A DNA stretch of 64,000 nt, taken from NCBI RefSeq assembly GCF_002240055.1, contig NZ_CP016753.1, positions 558,001 through 622,000 of the forward strand, read 5' to 3'. The notes under the pieces were generated by a model. That model was not told where the DNA came from. It searched no databases and worked only from the letters and a program-made list of their open reading frames with translations. How positions within the stretch are numbered: the stretch's first letter is position 1; each line of letters starts with the position of its first letter. This document shows, one piece after another, positions 14,959 to 24,945 of the stretch. Position numbers and translations under genes: made by a program. Source of the stretch: Leptotrichia sp. oral taxon 498 (GTDB taxonomy: Bacteria > Fusobacteriota > Fusobacteriia > Fusobacteriales > Leptotrichiaceae).

Positions 14959-17913
14959 TTAGAAGTTTACTCTCACTCCTGTTGTAAATACATTGTTATG
15001 TCCTTTTCCTTTTTTACCGCTGTCAACTGAACCGTCGTAATTTGCATACCAGCCAAAATTTTTATTCACTTCTGTCAATGCTCCGACTCCTACCCAAGTT
15101 CTATTTTTAGGTAAACCAATTCCTTTTACTTTAAATTTGGCATTAGACAGTCCTGTATAACTTGCATCAAAACTTAAGTCTTCGTTATTAAAGGCAGTTT
15201 GGTGAGTTACATAACCTTGGAATGTCGATTTGCTTCCACCTTTCCAGTCAACTGATTTTCCAACTCTTAGTCCAACTAATCCCGAAGTTTGAGCATATGT
15301 TTTTTTATCAGCTTTTAGACCAAATTGGCTGTTATCTTCTGAAAAAGAACCTCGTCTTACTGTATCATGAGAAACTCCAACAAATGGTGTCACAACAAAG
15401 TCACCTTTTTTATTTTTAAAGTCATATCCTGTTTCTAAGTATCCTGAAATTACTTTGTCATTATGATTAATTTTAGCTCTTGAAGCATCAGTCGGACTCA
15501 AAATAATATCTCTTTCGACATCACTATCCACAAATCCGATTCCTGCACGACCCTGTAAATATAAAGGATTTTCTTTATTTCCTAATCTTCCATACAATGA
15601 AACACCAAAGTTATTTGCATCAGATTTTCCACCGTATCTGTTAAATTTGACATTTGCTTTGGAATAAGATAATGCAGTTCCTAAAATCAAATTGTCGCCA
15701 AATTGTTTGTCAACTCCAACTTGACCACCGTAAACTTTAGTTTTTCCTTCAGCGTAACCATCCTGTTTCAATTTTCCGTTTGCTCCAAGTCCTGTTATCC
15801 AAAGTCCGAATTTATCTCCGACATTGTCAAGTGTTCCAAGCATTACAAGACGATTAGACAAGTCTTTATTCACTGTCTGTGATTGCTGGAAAGTTAGCGC
15901 TTGTGCTGAAGCGTAAATTTGTCCAGACAAACTGTCTAATATTGCTGCACTTGATGTATTTTTTGTAGAAAGTCCCTGTAATATCGCCGCTTTTTTCTCA
16001 AAGTTTTCTACACTTTGCGTGTTTCCATTTTCAACTTCTTCATCTAATTTTTGAAATGCTGTTTCTATATTTTCCGCTGTATTTTGCTGCATTTCATCAG
16101 AATTTTCAGAATCTTTTACATATGTTTCCACATTTTTACGGCTAAGGTTTGCTACAACTTTATTTCCGTTTCTTTGAACATCCACATTTACCAAATCTCT
16201 TTCATTTTCACCCTTTACAGTTCCTTCAACTGTTCCGTCTGAAGTTATTACATCATTTGTAATACCTTTAGCTGTAACATATTTATCCTGTCCATTTTGG
16301 TCTTTTGCTGCAACTTCTATCGCCACATCATTTAATTTGACATCTCCAACTACATGCAATGTGGAATTTGTATCTGTTTTAATTCTTGAATTTTCAAGTG
16401 AAATATATTTTCCAGCAAATGTTGTTCGGCCAGTATTTTCTATTGTTCCAGCATTTGTCACATCATTTTGTATAACTGCGTTTCTAGTGGCAAGTGTCGC
16501 TTGCGGTCTTACGTTAAGTGAAGAAGTGTAAACTCCATTTATTTGAACTTTTCCTGCATTTACTGTTGTATTTCCTGTGAATGTGCTATTTCCCGATAAA
16601 ACCAATATTCCAGCTCCATTTTTAATCAAACCGGCATCTCCCGAAATATCATTTGAAAATGTGTAAGTTCCACTCGGTATATCAACTGTAACATTTTCAT
16701 CTAACGCAAGTTCCTTACTAAATTTGGCAGGTCCATTTAGAGCTTTGTCAATATTTATAAGTCCCCAACCGTAAGTCGAATCCACTCCTGGATCCCCTAT
16801 ATCTGTCGCTGTCGACAAAATAGTCTGTCTTATAAGGCTCCCGTCCATCCAAGGATATTTTTCTTTAAGTAATGCCGCTGTACCTGAAACAACTGGCGCT
16901 GCATAAGAAGACCCTGAACCGACATATCTTTTACCTTTTATTTCAAAAACTTGATCTCCCACAACTGTAACTGTCCAGTTTTTGGCAACTCCTGCTGGTG
17001 TCAATGCAGTAAGATTATCCCAAGAAGTATTTCCCAAATCCGAATCTTTTTTAGAAGTTAGAGAAACTACATTTATCCAACCTTTTTGTAATGTATTATC
17101 AAAATAAGGCAAACTTGATTCAAGTGAAGGATTTTTATCTGCTGAGTTATTTCCCGCTGCCCAGACAAATAGTGCACCATTATTTACAGCGTTTTTATAA
17201 AATGTTAAGATGTCACTTCCTATCTGATTTCCATAATAATTAGACGCAGTTGAAGATGAGCTGAATTTAGTAACATCGCTATCCACTCCAAAAGACTGAT
17301 TATAAATTTTTACTCCAGCTCCTTCCAATGCTTGATACATGCCAACGCTGACTTCTGGGTATGATTTTCCTTCATTATTTCGTTTCGCGGCATCAATTGC
17401 GTAAATTTCAACATTTTTTGCCGTTCCTTCAGTTGCGCCTCCTAAAAATGCAGCAACTACAACACCGTGGTCATCACTTTGACTAGGTTCAGCTGTGAAC
17501 CCTGAAACCGTCAATTTGTGAAGTCTGCTTCCAAATTTTGCAGTTAAATCAGAAGCTAAAGAAGAATTTTCAAATCCTACATCAATAACCCCAACTTTTA
17601 CACTATTTCCCTTATAAGTCGTATCTGAGTGGCTGTGCTGATTATCCTTGTCATAACTTACTGAAGAATCATTCCAAGCGATTGTTCCAGACGATACTGA
17701 AGGTGCTGTTGTTTGTGCAGGACCACTTGATGGTGGAATTGTAGGTTTTTCTACTGGATTTGAAGGCGCAACAGGTGTTGAAGAACCTATTGTGCTTCCA
17801 CCTCCTCCACCTCCACCTCCGCAACTCACAATTGAAAAGGCAAGTATCGCTACTGCTACATATTTTGCATAATTAATTTTTTTTCTAAAAGAATTTTTTG
17901 AATTTTTATCCAT
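14959..17913 (-). CDS. Subtilisin-like (S8) lipoprotein autotransporter
   Basis: 984 residues. Residues 1-31 form a lipoprotein signal ending in FSIVSC (Cys31 lipidated), followed at once by eight Gly and a Pro/Ser-rich linker. The S8 protease domain (about 105-400) has the triad: Asp111 in VGVIDVGF, His149 in SDDHGVVVAAF and Ser336 in GSGSSYAAPVVSGTAALL; the oxyanion Asn is in WAAGNNS. A passenger segment with an autotransporter repeat (KNGAGILVLSGNSTFTG, 430-460) follows, and then a C-terminal beta-barrel (about 720-984) ending in the usual aromatic residue (RVNF). The layout matches NalP-type lipid-anchored autotransporter proteases and fusobacterial fusolisin relatives. It probably cuts host proteins or other surface proteins; the target is unknown. 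Confidence 0.9.
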   Translation of the reverse strand: MDKNSKNSFRKKINYAKYVAVAILAFSIVSCGGGGGGGGSTIGSSTPVAPSNPVEKPTIPPSSGPAQTTAPSVSSGTIAWNDSSVSYDKDNQHSHSDTTYKGNSVKVGVIDVGFENSSLASDLTAKFGSRLHKLTVSGFTAEPSQSDDHGVVVAAFLGGATEGTAKNVEIYAIDAAKRNNEGKSYPEVSVGMYQALEGAGVKIYNQSFGVDSDVTKFSSSSTASNYYGNQIGSDILTFYKNAVNNGALFVWAAGNNSADKNPSLESSLPYFDNTLQKGWINVVSLTSKKDSDLGNTSWDNLTALTPAGVAKNWTVTVVGDQVFEIKGKRYVGSGSSYAAPVVSGTAALLKEKYPWMDGSLIRQTILSTATDIGDPGVDSTYGWGLINIDKALNGPAKFSKELALDENVTVDIPSGTYTFSNDISGDAGLIKNGAGILVLSGNSTFTGNTTVNAGKVQINGVYTSSLNVRPQATLATRNAVIQNDVTNAGTIENTGRTTFAGKYISLENSRIKTDTNSTLHVVGDVKLNDVAIEVAAKDQNGQDKYVTAKGITNDVITSDGTVEGTVKGENERDLVNVDVQRNGNKVVANLSRKNVETYVKDSENSDEMQQNTAENIETAFQKLDEEVENGNTQSVENFEKKAAILQGLSTKNTSSAAILDSLSGQIYASAQALTFQQSQTVNKDLSNRLVMLGTLDNVGDKFGLWITGLGANGKLKQDGYAEGKTKVYGGQVGVDKQFGDNLILGTALSYSKANVKFNRYGGKSDANNFGVSLYGRLGNKENPLYLQGRAGIGFVDSDVERDIILSPTDASRAKINHNDKVISGYLETGYDFKNKKGDFVVTPFVGVSHDTVRRGSFSEDNSQFGLKADKKTYAQTSGLVGLRVGKSVDWKGGSKSTFQGYVTHQTAFNNEDLSFDASYTGLSNAKFKVKGIGLPKNRTWVGVGALTEVNKNFGWYANYDGSVDSGKKGKGHNNVFTTGVRVNF

Positions 17914-18056
17914 AATTCACTTCGCCTCCATATTTTTTTATTTAACTACCTACCAAAAGTGTATCTTTTACAATTTATTTTACCATATTTTTCGTGAATT
18001 TTCCACAGAGTTGAATAAAATTTTTCTTCTTTACTAAATGAAAAAATATATTTTTA

Positions 18057-18086
18057 TTGCTATTTTGTATAGTAAAATGTTATACT
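18057..18086 (+). promoter_or_regulatory. Probable promoter of the hem cluster
   Basis: TTGCTA (18057-18062), an 18-base spacer and TATACT (18081-18086) preceded by TGT (extended -10). The hemA ATG is 53 bases downstream after GGAGAGGAAA. Confidence 0.6.
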
Positions 18087-18138
18087 TTATTTGTTATATA
18101 TAATTTTAAAATTATAAAATTTGGAGAGGAAATAATAG

Positions 18139-19155
18139 ATGCAAAATAGTATTTTTTGCCAAAATTTTTTTGTAATTAGCTTCAGTTATAAAAAAATGTC
18201 GATTGAAGAAAGAGAAAATTTTGTAAAAAGTAAATATAAAACTAAGATTGAAAACTTTTTTGAAAAAGGGGATATTTTGGGATATGTTATTGTGGAAACT
18301 TGCCTTAGAATTGAAATTTATCTGGAAACTAAAAAAGATTTTGAGATAAATAATTTGATTTATCAATTTGATTTTCAAAATATCAACTTTTTAAAAAATG
18401 ATGTGGCGATATTTCATCTATTTGACGTGATTTGTGGCTTGGATTCGGTTATAAAAGGCGAGGATCAAGTTTTGGCACAAATAAAAAAGGCATATTTTAA
18501 ATGTTTAGAAAATAAAAAAACTTCTAAACTTTTAAATATAATATTTAACAGTGCAATAGAAACTGGGAAAAAATTTCGCACGGAAAGTAAAATTAATGAA
18601 AAAAATATGTCGCTTGATTCAATTTCAGTGAAATTTATAAAAGAAAAAGTAAAAAATATTGAAGACAAAACTATTTTTATAATCGGAGTTGGCGATTTAA
18701 CTCAGTCAATTCTCACTTTATTTCATAAAATGGGACATAAAAATTTGATTGTGACAAATAGAAGCGAGAGAAAATCAACGGAATTAAAAAAAGTTTATGA
18801 CAATATAAGAACCGCTAAATTTAGCCAAAAATATGAATTTATAAAAAAAAGTGATGTGATAATTAGTGCAACTTCTGCACCACATTTAATTGTGGAATAT
18901 AGTGGAATAAAAGATATTTTACGTGATGAAAAAGAGCGCTTCTTCTTGGATTTAGCGGTTCCTAGAGATATTGACAGTAAAATTACAGCTTTTAAAAATA
19001 TTTTTTTGTATAATTTGGACGATATTTGGGAACTTTATAATCAAAATGTGGAAAAACGGGAACAAATTGTGGAAAACTTTTTTTATATAATCAAAGAACA
19101 ACTTGAAAAATTAAAAATTAAATTGGAAAAACAGAAAAAATATTCAAAAATTTAA
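18139..19155 (+). CDS. hemA: Glutamyl-tRNA reductase
   Basis: 338 residues. It reduces glutamyl-tRNA(Glu) to glutamate-1-semialdehyde, the entry to tetrapyrroles by the C5 route. The catalytic Cys is at about residue 55 in VETCLRIEIY, where most enzymes have TCNRTE(I/V)Y, so two normally conserved residues differ. GLDSVIKGEDQVLAQIK is the family block that follows. The NADPH-binding part has FIIGVGDLTQSI (a relaxed GxGxMG) and VTNRS. The protein is about 80 residues shorter than the E. coli enzyme, and the C-terminal dimerisation part is reduced. It lies 9 bases before hemC on the same strand. No hemL or hemB is in the window. Confidence 0.85.
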   Translation: MQNSIFCQNFFVISFSYKKMSIEERENFVKSKYKTKIENFFEKGDILGYVIVETCLRIEIYLETKKDFEINNLIYQFDFQNINFLKNDVAIFHLFDVICGLDSVIKGEDQVLAQIKKAYFKCLENKKTSKLLNIIFNSAIETGKKFRTESKINEKNMSLDSISVKFIKEKVKNIEDKTIFIIGVGDLTQSILTLFHKMGHKNLIVTNRSERKSTELKKVYDNIRTAKFSQKYEFIKKSDVIISATSAPHLIVEYSGIKDILRDEKERFFLDLAVPRDIDSKITAFKNIFLYNLDDIWELYNQNVEKREQIVENFFYIIKEQLEKLKIKLEKQKKYSKI

Positions 19156-19164
19156 GGAGAAAAT

Positions 19165-20112
19165 GTGAAAAAGATTATTATTGGGACACGAGGCAGTATT
19201 TTGGCATTAGCTCAAGCTGAAAAAATTAAAGAATTGCTGCAAAAAAAATTTGATTTTTTCTTAAAAAATGATACAAAAAAAATTGAATCTATTTTTAAAG
19301 AAAATGTGAAAGAATTGGAAATTGAAATAAAAGTTATTGTGACAAAAGGCGACAAAAATATGCAGGATTTTGAAAAAATAAAATCTAATACACAAAAAGA
19401 TTTGTTTGTAAAAGAAATTGAAAAAGAAATGCTAGAAAAAAAAATTGACCTAGCAGTTCATTCATTAAAGGATATGCCGCAAAAAACTCCAGAAGGTCTT
19501 ATAAATATCTCTTTTCCTGCAAGAGAAGACTCAAGGGATGTCTTAATTTCAAAAACTGGAAAAAGTTTAAAAAATTTGCCAAAAGGCGTTGTAATTGGGA
19601 CTGGAAGTGCAAGACGAAAAAAAGAAATTTTGAATTTGCGATGTGACTTATCTGTAAAAGGAATAAGAGGAAATATTCATACAAGACTAAAAAAACTTGA
19701 AACGGAAGACTACGATGCGATTGTTCTTGCTGCGGCAGGTTTAAAAAGAGTTGGATTAGAAAATAAAATTACTCAATATTTTAGTGATGATGAAATTATG
19801 CCGTCTCCTGGACAAGCTATTTTGTGTGTGGAATGTCGAAATGACGATGAAATTATAAAAAATTTCCTGCTTGAAATAAATGACTGCGATACAAAATTAA
19901 TATGTGTTGCGGAAAGAGAGTTTTCAAAAATATTTGATGGCGGGTGCCACACTCCAATTGGCTGCTGTGCAAAAATTTTAGATGATAAAATTACGGTAAA
20001 AGGAATGTATTACAACGGAAATCAAAGAATTTCCTGCGAAATTTCTGGAAAAAAAGAAGATGCGAAAAAATTGGCACAAGAACTGGCACAAAAAATAAAA
20101 AAGCAAATATGA
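19165..20112 (+). CDS. hemC: Porphobilinogen deaminase (hydroxymethylbilane synthase)
   Basis: 315 residues from a GTG start that follows AAGGAG by 5 bases. It joins four porphobilinogens into hydroxymethylbilane. IIIGTRGSILALAQAE is the N-terminal signature, DLAVHSLKDMP carries the catalytic Asp region, TGSARRKKEI and IRGNIHTRL bind the growing chain, and GGCHTPIGC includes the Cys that holds the dipyrromethane cofactor. An insertion of Lys-rich sequence after QKKFDFF makes the first domain slightly longer than usual. It is tightly packed between hemA and cobA/hemD. Confidence 0.93.
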   Translation: MKKIIIGTRGSILALAQAEKIKELLQKKFDFFLKNDTKKIESIFKENVKELEIEIKVIVTKGDKNMQDFEKIKSNTQKDLFVKEIEKEMLEKKIDLAVHSLKDMPQKTPEGLINISFPAREDSRDVLISKTGKSLKNLPKGVVIGTGSARRKKEILNLRCDLSVKGIRGNIHTRLKKLETEDYDAIVLAAAGLKRVGLENKITQYFSDDEIMPSPGQAILCVECRNDDEIIKNFLLEINDCDTKLICVAEREFSKIFDGGCHTPIGCCAKILDDKITVKGMYYNGNQRISCEISGKKEDAKKLAQELAQKIKKQI

Positions 20113-20133
20113 AAAAATTTTGAAAGGACAAAA

Positions 20134-21633
20134 ATGGAAAATAATAAAGTTTTTATAGCTGGAGCTGGTTGCGGCGACGAAGAATTGATTACGCTAAAAC
20201 TAAAGAAAATTATTGAAAAAGCCGACTGCATAATTTATGACAGACTTGTCAATCCGAATATTTTAAAATATAAAAAAAATAATGCCGAAGTCATTTATAT
20301 GGGAAAAGAAAATTTTGAAGGTGGCGAGTTGCAAAAGAAAATAAACGAAAAGATTGTCGAAAAAGCGACTCAAAATTCTGAAAGTAAACCTAAAATTGTG
20401 CTTCGTCTGAAAGGTGGCGATCCTTTTGTTTTCGGTCGTGGTGGAGAAGAAATTGAAGCGATTTTGGGAAATAATAAAAAAAATGATATTAAAATAAATT
20501 TTGAAGTGATTCCAGGAATTACTTCTGCAATCGCTGTGCCAGAATACGCTGGAATTCCAGTTACTCATCGAGGAATTAATACTTCTTTTCACATTTTTAC
20601 AGGACACACAAGAGAAAATGGGAAAGAGCATGATTTTTCACAAATTGCAAAATTAAAAGGAACGCTAATTTTTTTGATGGGCCTTTCAAACTTGGAAAAA
20701 ATAACACAAAACCTTATAAAATATGGAAAAGATGAAAATACACTCGTTGCAGTTATAAAAGATGGGACGACTTCCAAACAAAAGACATTTGTTGGAAATT
20801 TAAAAAATATTTGTGAAATTGTGCGAAAAAATAATGTTAAATCTCCTGTAATTATTGTGATTGGGGAAGTTGTAAGATTGCGAGAAAAAATGAAATGGTT
20901 TGAAAATAAAAAATTGTTTGGAAAAAATATTTTAATTACAAGAAACAAAAATAAACAAAAAAATATTTTGCAAAAAATAAACGAATTTGGCGGAAATGCA
21001 CTTTTACTGCCATTTATTGACATTCAATATTTAGATTTTGACTTGCCAGATTTAAAAAATTTTAACGCCATTTTATTTAACAGCGCAAATTCTGTAATTG
21101 GATTTATGAAAAAAATAAAAGATATGAGAATTTTGGCGAATGTAAAAATTGGTGTTGTCGGTGAAAAAACTGCCGAAGAAATAGAAAAATATAAAATTAT
21201 TCCAGATTTTTATCCAAAAGAGTACACAGTCGAAAAATTGGCCTATGAAAGTACAAAATTTACATCTAAAAATGACAAAATTTTATTTGTAGTTTCAAAT
21301 ATTTCACCAGTAAATACTAAAAAATACAGCAATTTATACGAAAGAAAATTTGAAAAAGTCGTAGTTTACAATACAAACGGCGTGAAACATGAAGAAGAAA
21401 TTGTGGAAAACTATGTCAAAAAAAGTGATATTTTGATGTTTTTAAGTTCTTCAACATTTAAAAATTTTTGGCAAAATTTAAAAAATAAAAATTTGTTAAA
21501 TAAAAAAATTATCGCTTCAATCGGTCCCGTCACAACTAAAACCATTCAAAACTATGGATGTAATGTTCAAATTGAAGCAAAAAGATACACGGAAGACGGA
21601 CTTTTTGAAGAAATATTAAAATATAAAAAATAA
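20134..21633 (+). CDS. Uroporphyrinogen-III C-methyltransferase / uroporphyrinogen-III synthase fusion
   Basis: 499 residues with two enzymes in one chain. Residues 1-250 are CobA/SUMT, which adds two methyl groups to uroporphyrinogen III to give precorrin-2: VFIAGAGCGDEELITLK (SAM site, usually GxGPGD), DRLVN, RLKGGDPFVFGRGGEE, EVIPGITSA and GIPVTHRG. Residues 260-499 are HemD, which closes and flips the linear tetrapyrrole; its sequence is weakly conserved, with LITRNKNKQ, FNSANSV and ILMFLSSSTF. The fusion means that ring closure and the first step towards cobalamin or sirohaem are coupled. The same fusion is known in clostridia and related groups. Heme itself would need further genes not seen here. 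Confidence 0.9.
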   Translation: MENNKVFIAGAGCGDEELITLKLKKIIEKADCIIYDRLVNPNILKYKKNNAEVIYMGKENFEGGELQKKINEKIVEKATQNSESKPKIVLRLKGGDPFVFGRGGEEIEAILGNNKKNDIKINFEVIPGITSAIAVPEYAGIPVTHRGINTSFHIFTGHTRENGKEHDFSQIAKLKGTLIFLMGLSNLEKITQNLIKYGKDENTLVAVIKDGTTSKQKTFVGNLKNICEIVRKNNVKSPVIIVIGEVVRLREKMKWFENKKLFGKNILITRNKNKQKNILQKINEFGGNALLLPFIDIQYLDFDLPDLKNFNAILFNSANSVIGFMKKIKDMRILANVKIGVVGEKTAEEIEKYKIIPDFYPKEYTVEKLAYESTKFTSKNDKILFVVSNISPVNTKKYSNLYERKFEKVVVYNTNGVKHEEEIVENYVKKSDILMFLSSSTFKNFWQNLKNKNLLNKKIIASIGPVTTKTIQNYGCNVQIEAKRYTEDGLFEEILKYKK

Positions 21634-21651
21634 TAAAATTGAGGTAAAAAT

Positions 21652-22017
21652 ATGGAAATTTATGGAATTGGAACCGATATTATTGAAATATCAAGAATAA
21701 AAAATGCAATAAATAACACAGCTTTATTCAAAAGTAAAGTTTATACGAAAAAGGAAATTGAATATATTGAAAAAAAAAGAAATCCATACGCAAGTTATGC
21801 GGGACGTTTTGCAGCAAAAGAAGCGGTTTCCAAAGCATTTGGAACAGGGGTGTACGGTTTTTCCCTAAAAGATATTGAAATTTTAAATGACGAATTGGGA
21901 AAACCCTATGTTATACTTTATGGGAAAATAAAGGAACCTGCAAAAAATCTCAAAATTCAGATAAGTATTTCACATAGCAGAGAATATGCGGTTTCAACGG
22001 TAATCATTTACAAATGA
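21652..22017 (+). CDS. acpS: Holo-[acyl-carrier-protein] synthase
   Basis: 121 residues, standard AcpS length. It transfers 4'-phosphopantetheine from CoA to ACP. GIGTDIIEISRIKNAI at the N-terminus holds the metal-binding Asp, and YAGRFAAKEAVSKAFGTG is the second signature with the Glu ligand and Lys. ISISHSREYAVSTVI closes the protein. It starts 18 bases after the cobA/hemD stop behind TGAGG, so it is read from the hem transcript although its role is in fatty-acid synthesis. The AcpH-like phosphodiesterase at 1139 would undo this modification. Confidence 0.94.
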   Translation: MEIYGIGTDIIEISRIKNAINNTALFKSKVYTKKEIEYIEKKRNPYASYAGRFAAKEAVSKAFGTGVYGFSLKDIEILNDELGKPYVILYGKIKEPAKNLKIQISISHSREYAVSTVIIYK

Positions 22018-22144
22018 ACTATAGATTAAAATAAAATTATTTTAAAAATAAAATATCCATAATCTTGTGTAAATACATGCACAAACTAAGTAATATAGCA
22101 ATTTTTTTTAGCCTTACAAAAAAATTTACACTCCTACAATAAAA

Positions 22145-22229
22145 ATACAGACTAGAAATATTTTAAATAACAAATTTTTCATTTGCTTTTAAAAATCTAA
22201 ATTTTCTTATGTCTGTATAATTTTTTTAT
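22145..22229 (+). terminator. Possible terminator after acpS
   Basis: ATACAGAC (22145-22152) and GTCTGTAT (22211-22218) form a stem around a long AT-rich loop that can itself fold, and a T-run follows. A smaller TTGTG/CACAA hairpin lies about 60 bases earlier. It sits between convergent acpS and the LacI-family gene. Confidence 0.4.
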
Positions 22230-22249
22230 TTTTTGGAAAAAATCTAAAT

Positions 22250-23257
22250 TTATATTCTTTGGCAGCTTTCCCGCTCAATTAATTCAATCGGTAAAAAAAC
22301 CTTTTTATGATAGTCCCTTTTACCTTCCAATAATTCAATTAAAGAATTTACCGTTTCTTGAGCGATTAATTTTGTATCAATTTTTATTGTTGTCAAAGGC
22401 GGAATAGAATATTGTGATAATTTCAAATCGTTAAATCCTATTATTGATATGTCTTCGGGGATTTTTAACTTATTTTCTCCAATTGCCTTATATGCTCCCA
22501 TTGCAATTGAATCATTTCCACAAAAAACTGCCGTTGGTCTATCTTCCAATTTTAAAATTTCTTTCATCATAATATAGCCACTTTCCATCGAAAAATCCCC
22601 AATTTGCAGATATTCCTCTCTATACAATCCATTTTTTACCATTATTTCCTTAAAATATTTCTCACGAAAATCCACTAAATTTTTTACAACTTTATTTCTT
22701 CCTACCAATAGTCCAATTTTTTTATGATTTAATTTAAAAATATAATTTAAAACTATTTCAACAGAATTTCTCATATCAAACTTGATATAATCTGTGATAT
22801 TATCTGTGTCATATACATCTACGCAAATAATATTTTCATTTAAACTTTTAAAAAATTTCAATTTTTCCTTACTCGTTTCTCCAATGAAAATAACGGCATC
22901 TGTCAAAGAAAAATTTGATATTTCATTATATTTTATCAATTTTTCAATTTCTTCCAGATCAAAAAATTTCACTTTTGAACCTTTTTTCTTTAGTATATTT
23001 TCCAAATTTATTTTCAAAGAGACAAAATAAGGATCTTCGTTTTCAATTTTTTCATCAAAACACTTTATTACTGAAATATTTGACTGTGATATTCTATTTT
23101 TATTTTTCTTTCTTTCATAATTTAATTGTTTTATAACTTTTAAAACTTTTTCTTTTGTAATTTTACTCACATTAAAACTGTCGTCATTGTTTAATATTCT
23201 GGAAACTGTTGTTATTGAAACTCCTGCTTTTTTTGCAACTTCTCTGATTGTAGCCAT
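22250..23257 (-). CDS. LacI-family transcriptional regulator
   Basis: 335 residues. The DNA-binding helix-turn-helix fills residues 1-25 (ATIREVAKKAGVSITTVSRILN), with a hinge helix at about 48-58. The sugar-binding core (60-330) ends with IPEDISIIGFNDLKLSQYSIPPLTTIKID, typical of the GalR/LacI family. The Phe/Trp-lined pocket cannot be read well enough to name the sugar; the family hallmark with EbgR/GalR-like members would suit a galactoside. It is on the same strand as the lac operon and directly downstream of it, behind a terminator, so it is a separate transcript. It may control the lac genes in addition to LacR or an unlinked sugar operon. The start follows AAAGGAGG. Confidence 0.85.
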   Translation of the reverse strand: MATIREVAKKAGVSITTVSRILNNDDSFNVSKITKEKVLKVIKQLNYERKKNKNRISQSNISVIKCFDEKIENEDPYFVSLKINLENILKKKGSKVKFFDLEEIEKLIKYNEISNFSLTDAVIFIGETSKEKLKFFKSLNENIICVDVYDTDNITDYIKFDMRNSVEIVLNYIFKLNHKKIGLLVGRNKVVKNLVDFREKYFKEIMVKNGLYREEYLQIGDFSMESGYIMMKEILKLEDRPTAVFCGNDSIAMGAYKAIGENKLKIPEDISIIGFNDLKLSQYSIPPLTTIKIDTKLIAQETVNSLIELLEGKRDYHKKVFLPIELIERESCQRI

Positions 23258-23448
23258 TTTATCCTCCTTTCTATTAATTTAAAAATTTTTATAATATTTT
23301 ATTTTTTTATTTTATCAAGATTTTTTGAATAAAAATACACCAAAAGTAAGAACTTTTTAAAAATTATAATAGAAATAAACTTATAATGAATATATTGTAT
23401 AATAAAAAAAGCAAAAAATCATTTATTTAATCAAAAATTTTTACTGCA

Positions 23449-23480
23449 AATGGGGATAACCCAAACTATCCCCAGTTTTT

Positions 23481-23482
<2 letters not shown>
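23449..23482. terminator. Terminator at the end of the lac operon
   Basis: Perfect arms TGGGGATA (23451-23458) and TATCCCCA (23467-23474) around an 8-base loop. The T-run is stronger on the plus strand; on the lac coding strand it is followed by TTTGCAGTAAAAATTTTT. The hairpin lies directly after the lacG stop codon. Confidence 0.75.
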
Positions 23483-24893
<1,411 letters not shown>

Positions 24894-24897
24894 CTAT

Positions 24898-24938
24898 TTT
24901 AATTTTTAACAAGAGGAATTTTTCTCCCCTTGTCATTA
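24898..24938 (-). other. Imperfect hairpin in the lacE-lacG gap
   Basis: Coding-strand arms ACAAGGGGA and TTCCTCTTGT enclose a short A/T loop between lacE and lacG, followed by an A/T-rich stretch. It may slow 3' decay of the upstream lacE message or partly end transcription. There is no clear U-run. Confidence 0.4.
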
Positions 24939-24945
24939 ATAATAT

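Noticed and set aside
17797-17821. Phase-variable tract in the Gly8 stretch of the autotransporter
   Set aside because: The codons are mixed GGA/GGT/GGC in multiples of three and not a homopolymer; slippage would not shift the frame easily.
22018-22249. A short gene or small RNA between acpS and the LacI-family gene
   Set aside because: AT-rich and full of stops in all frames; only hairpins consistent with a terminator are seen.
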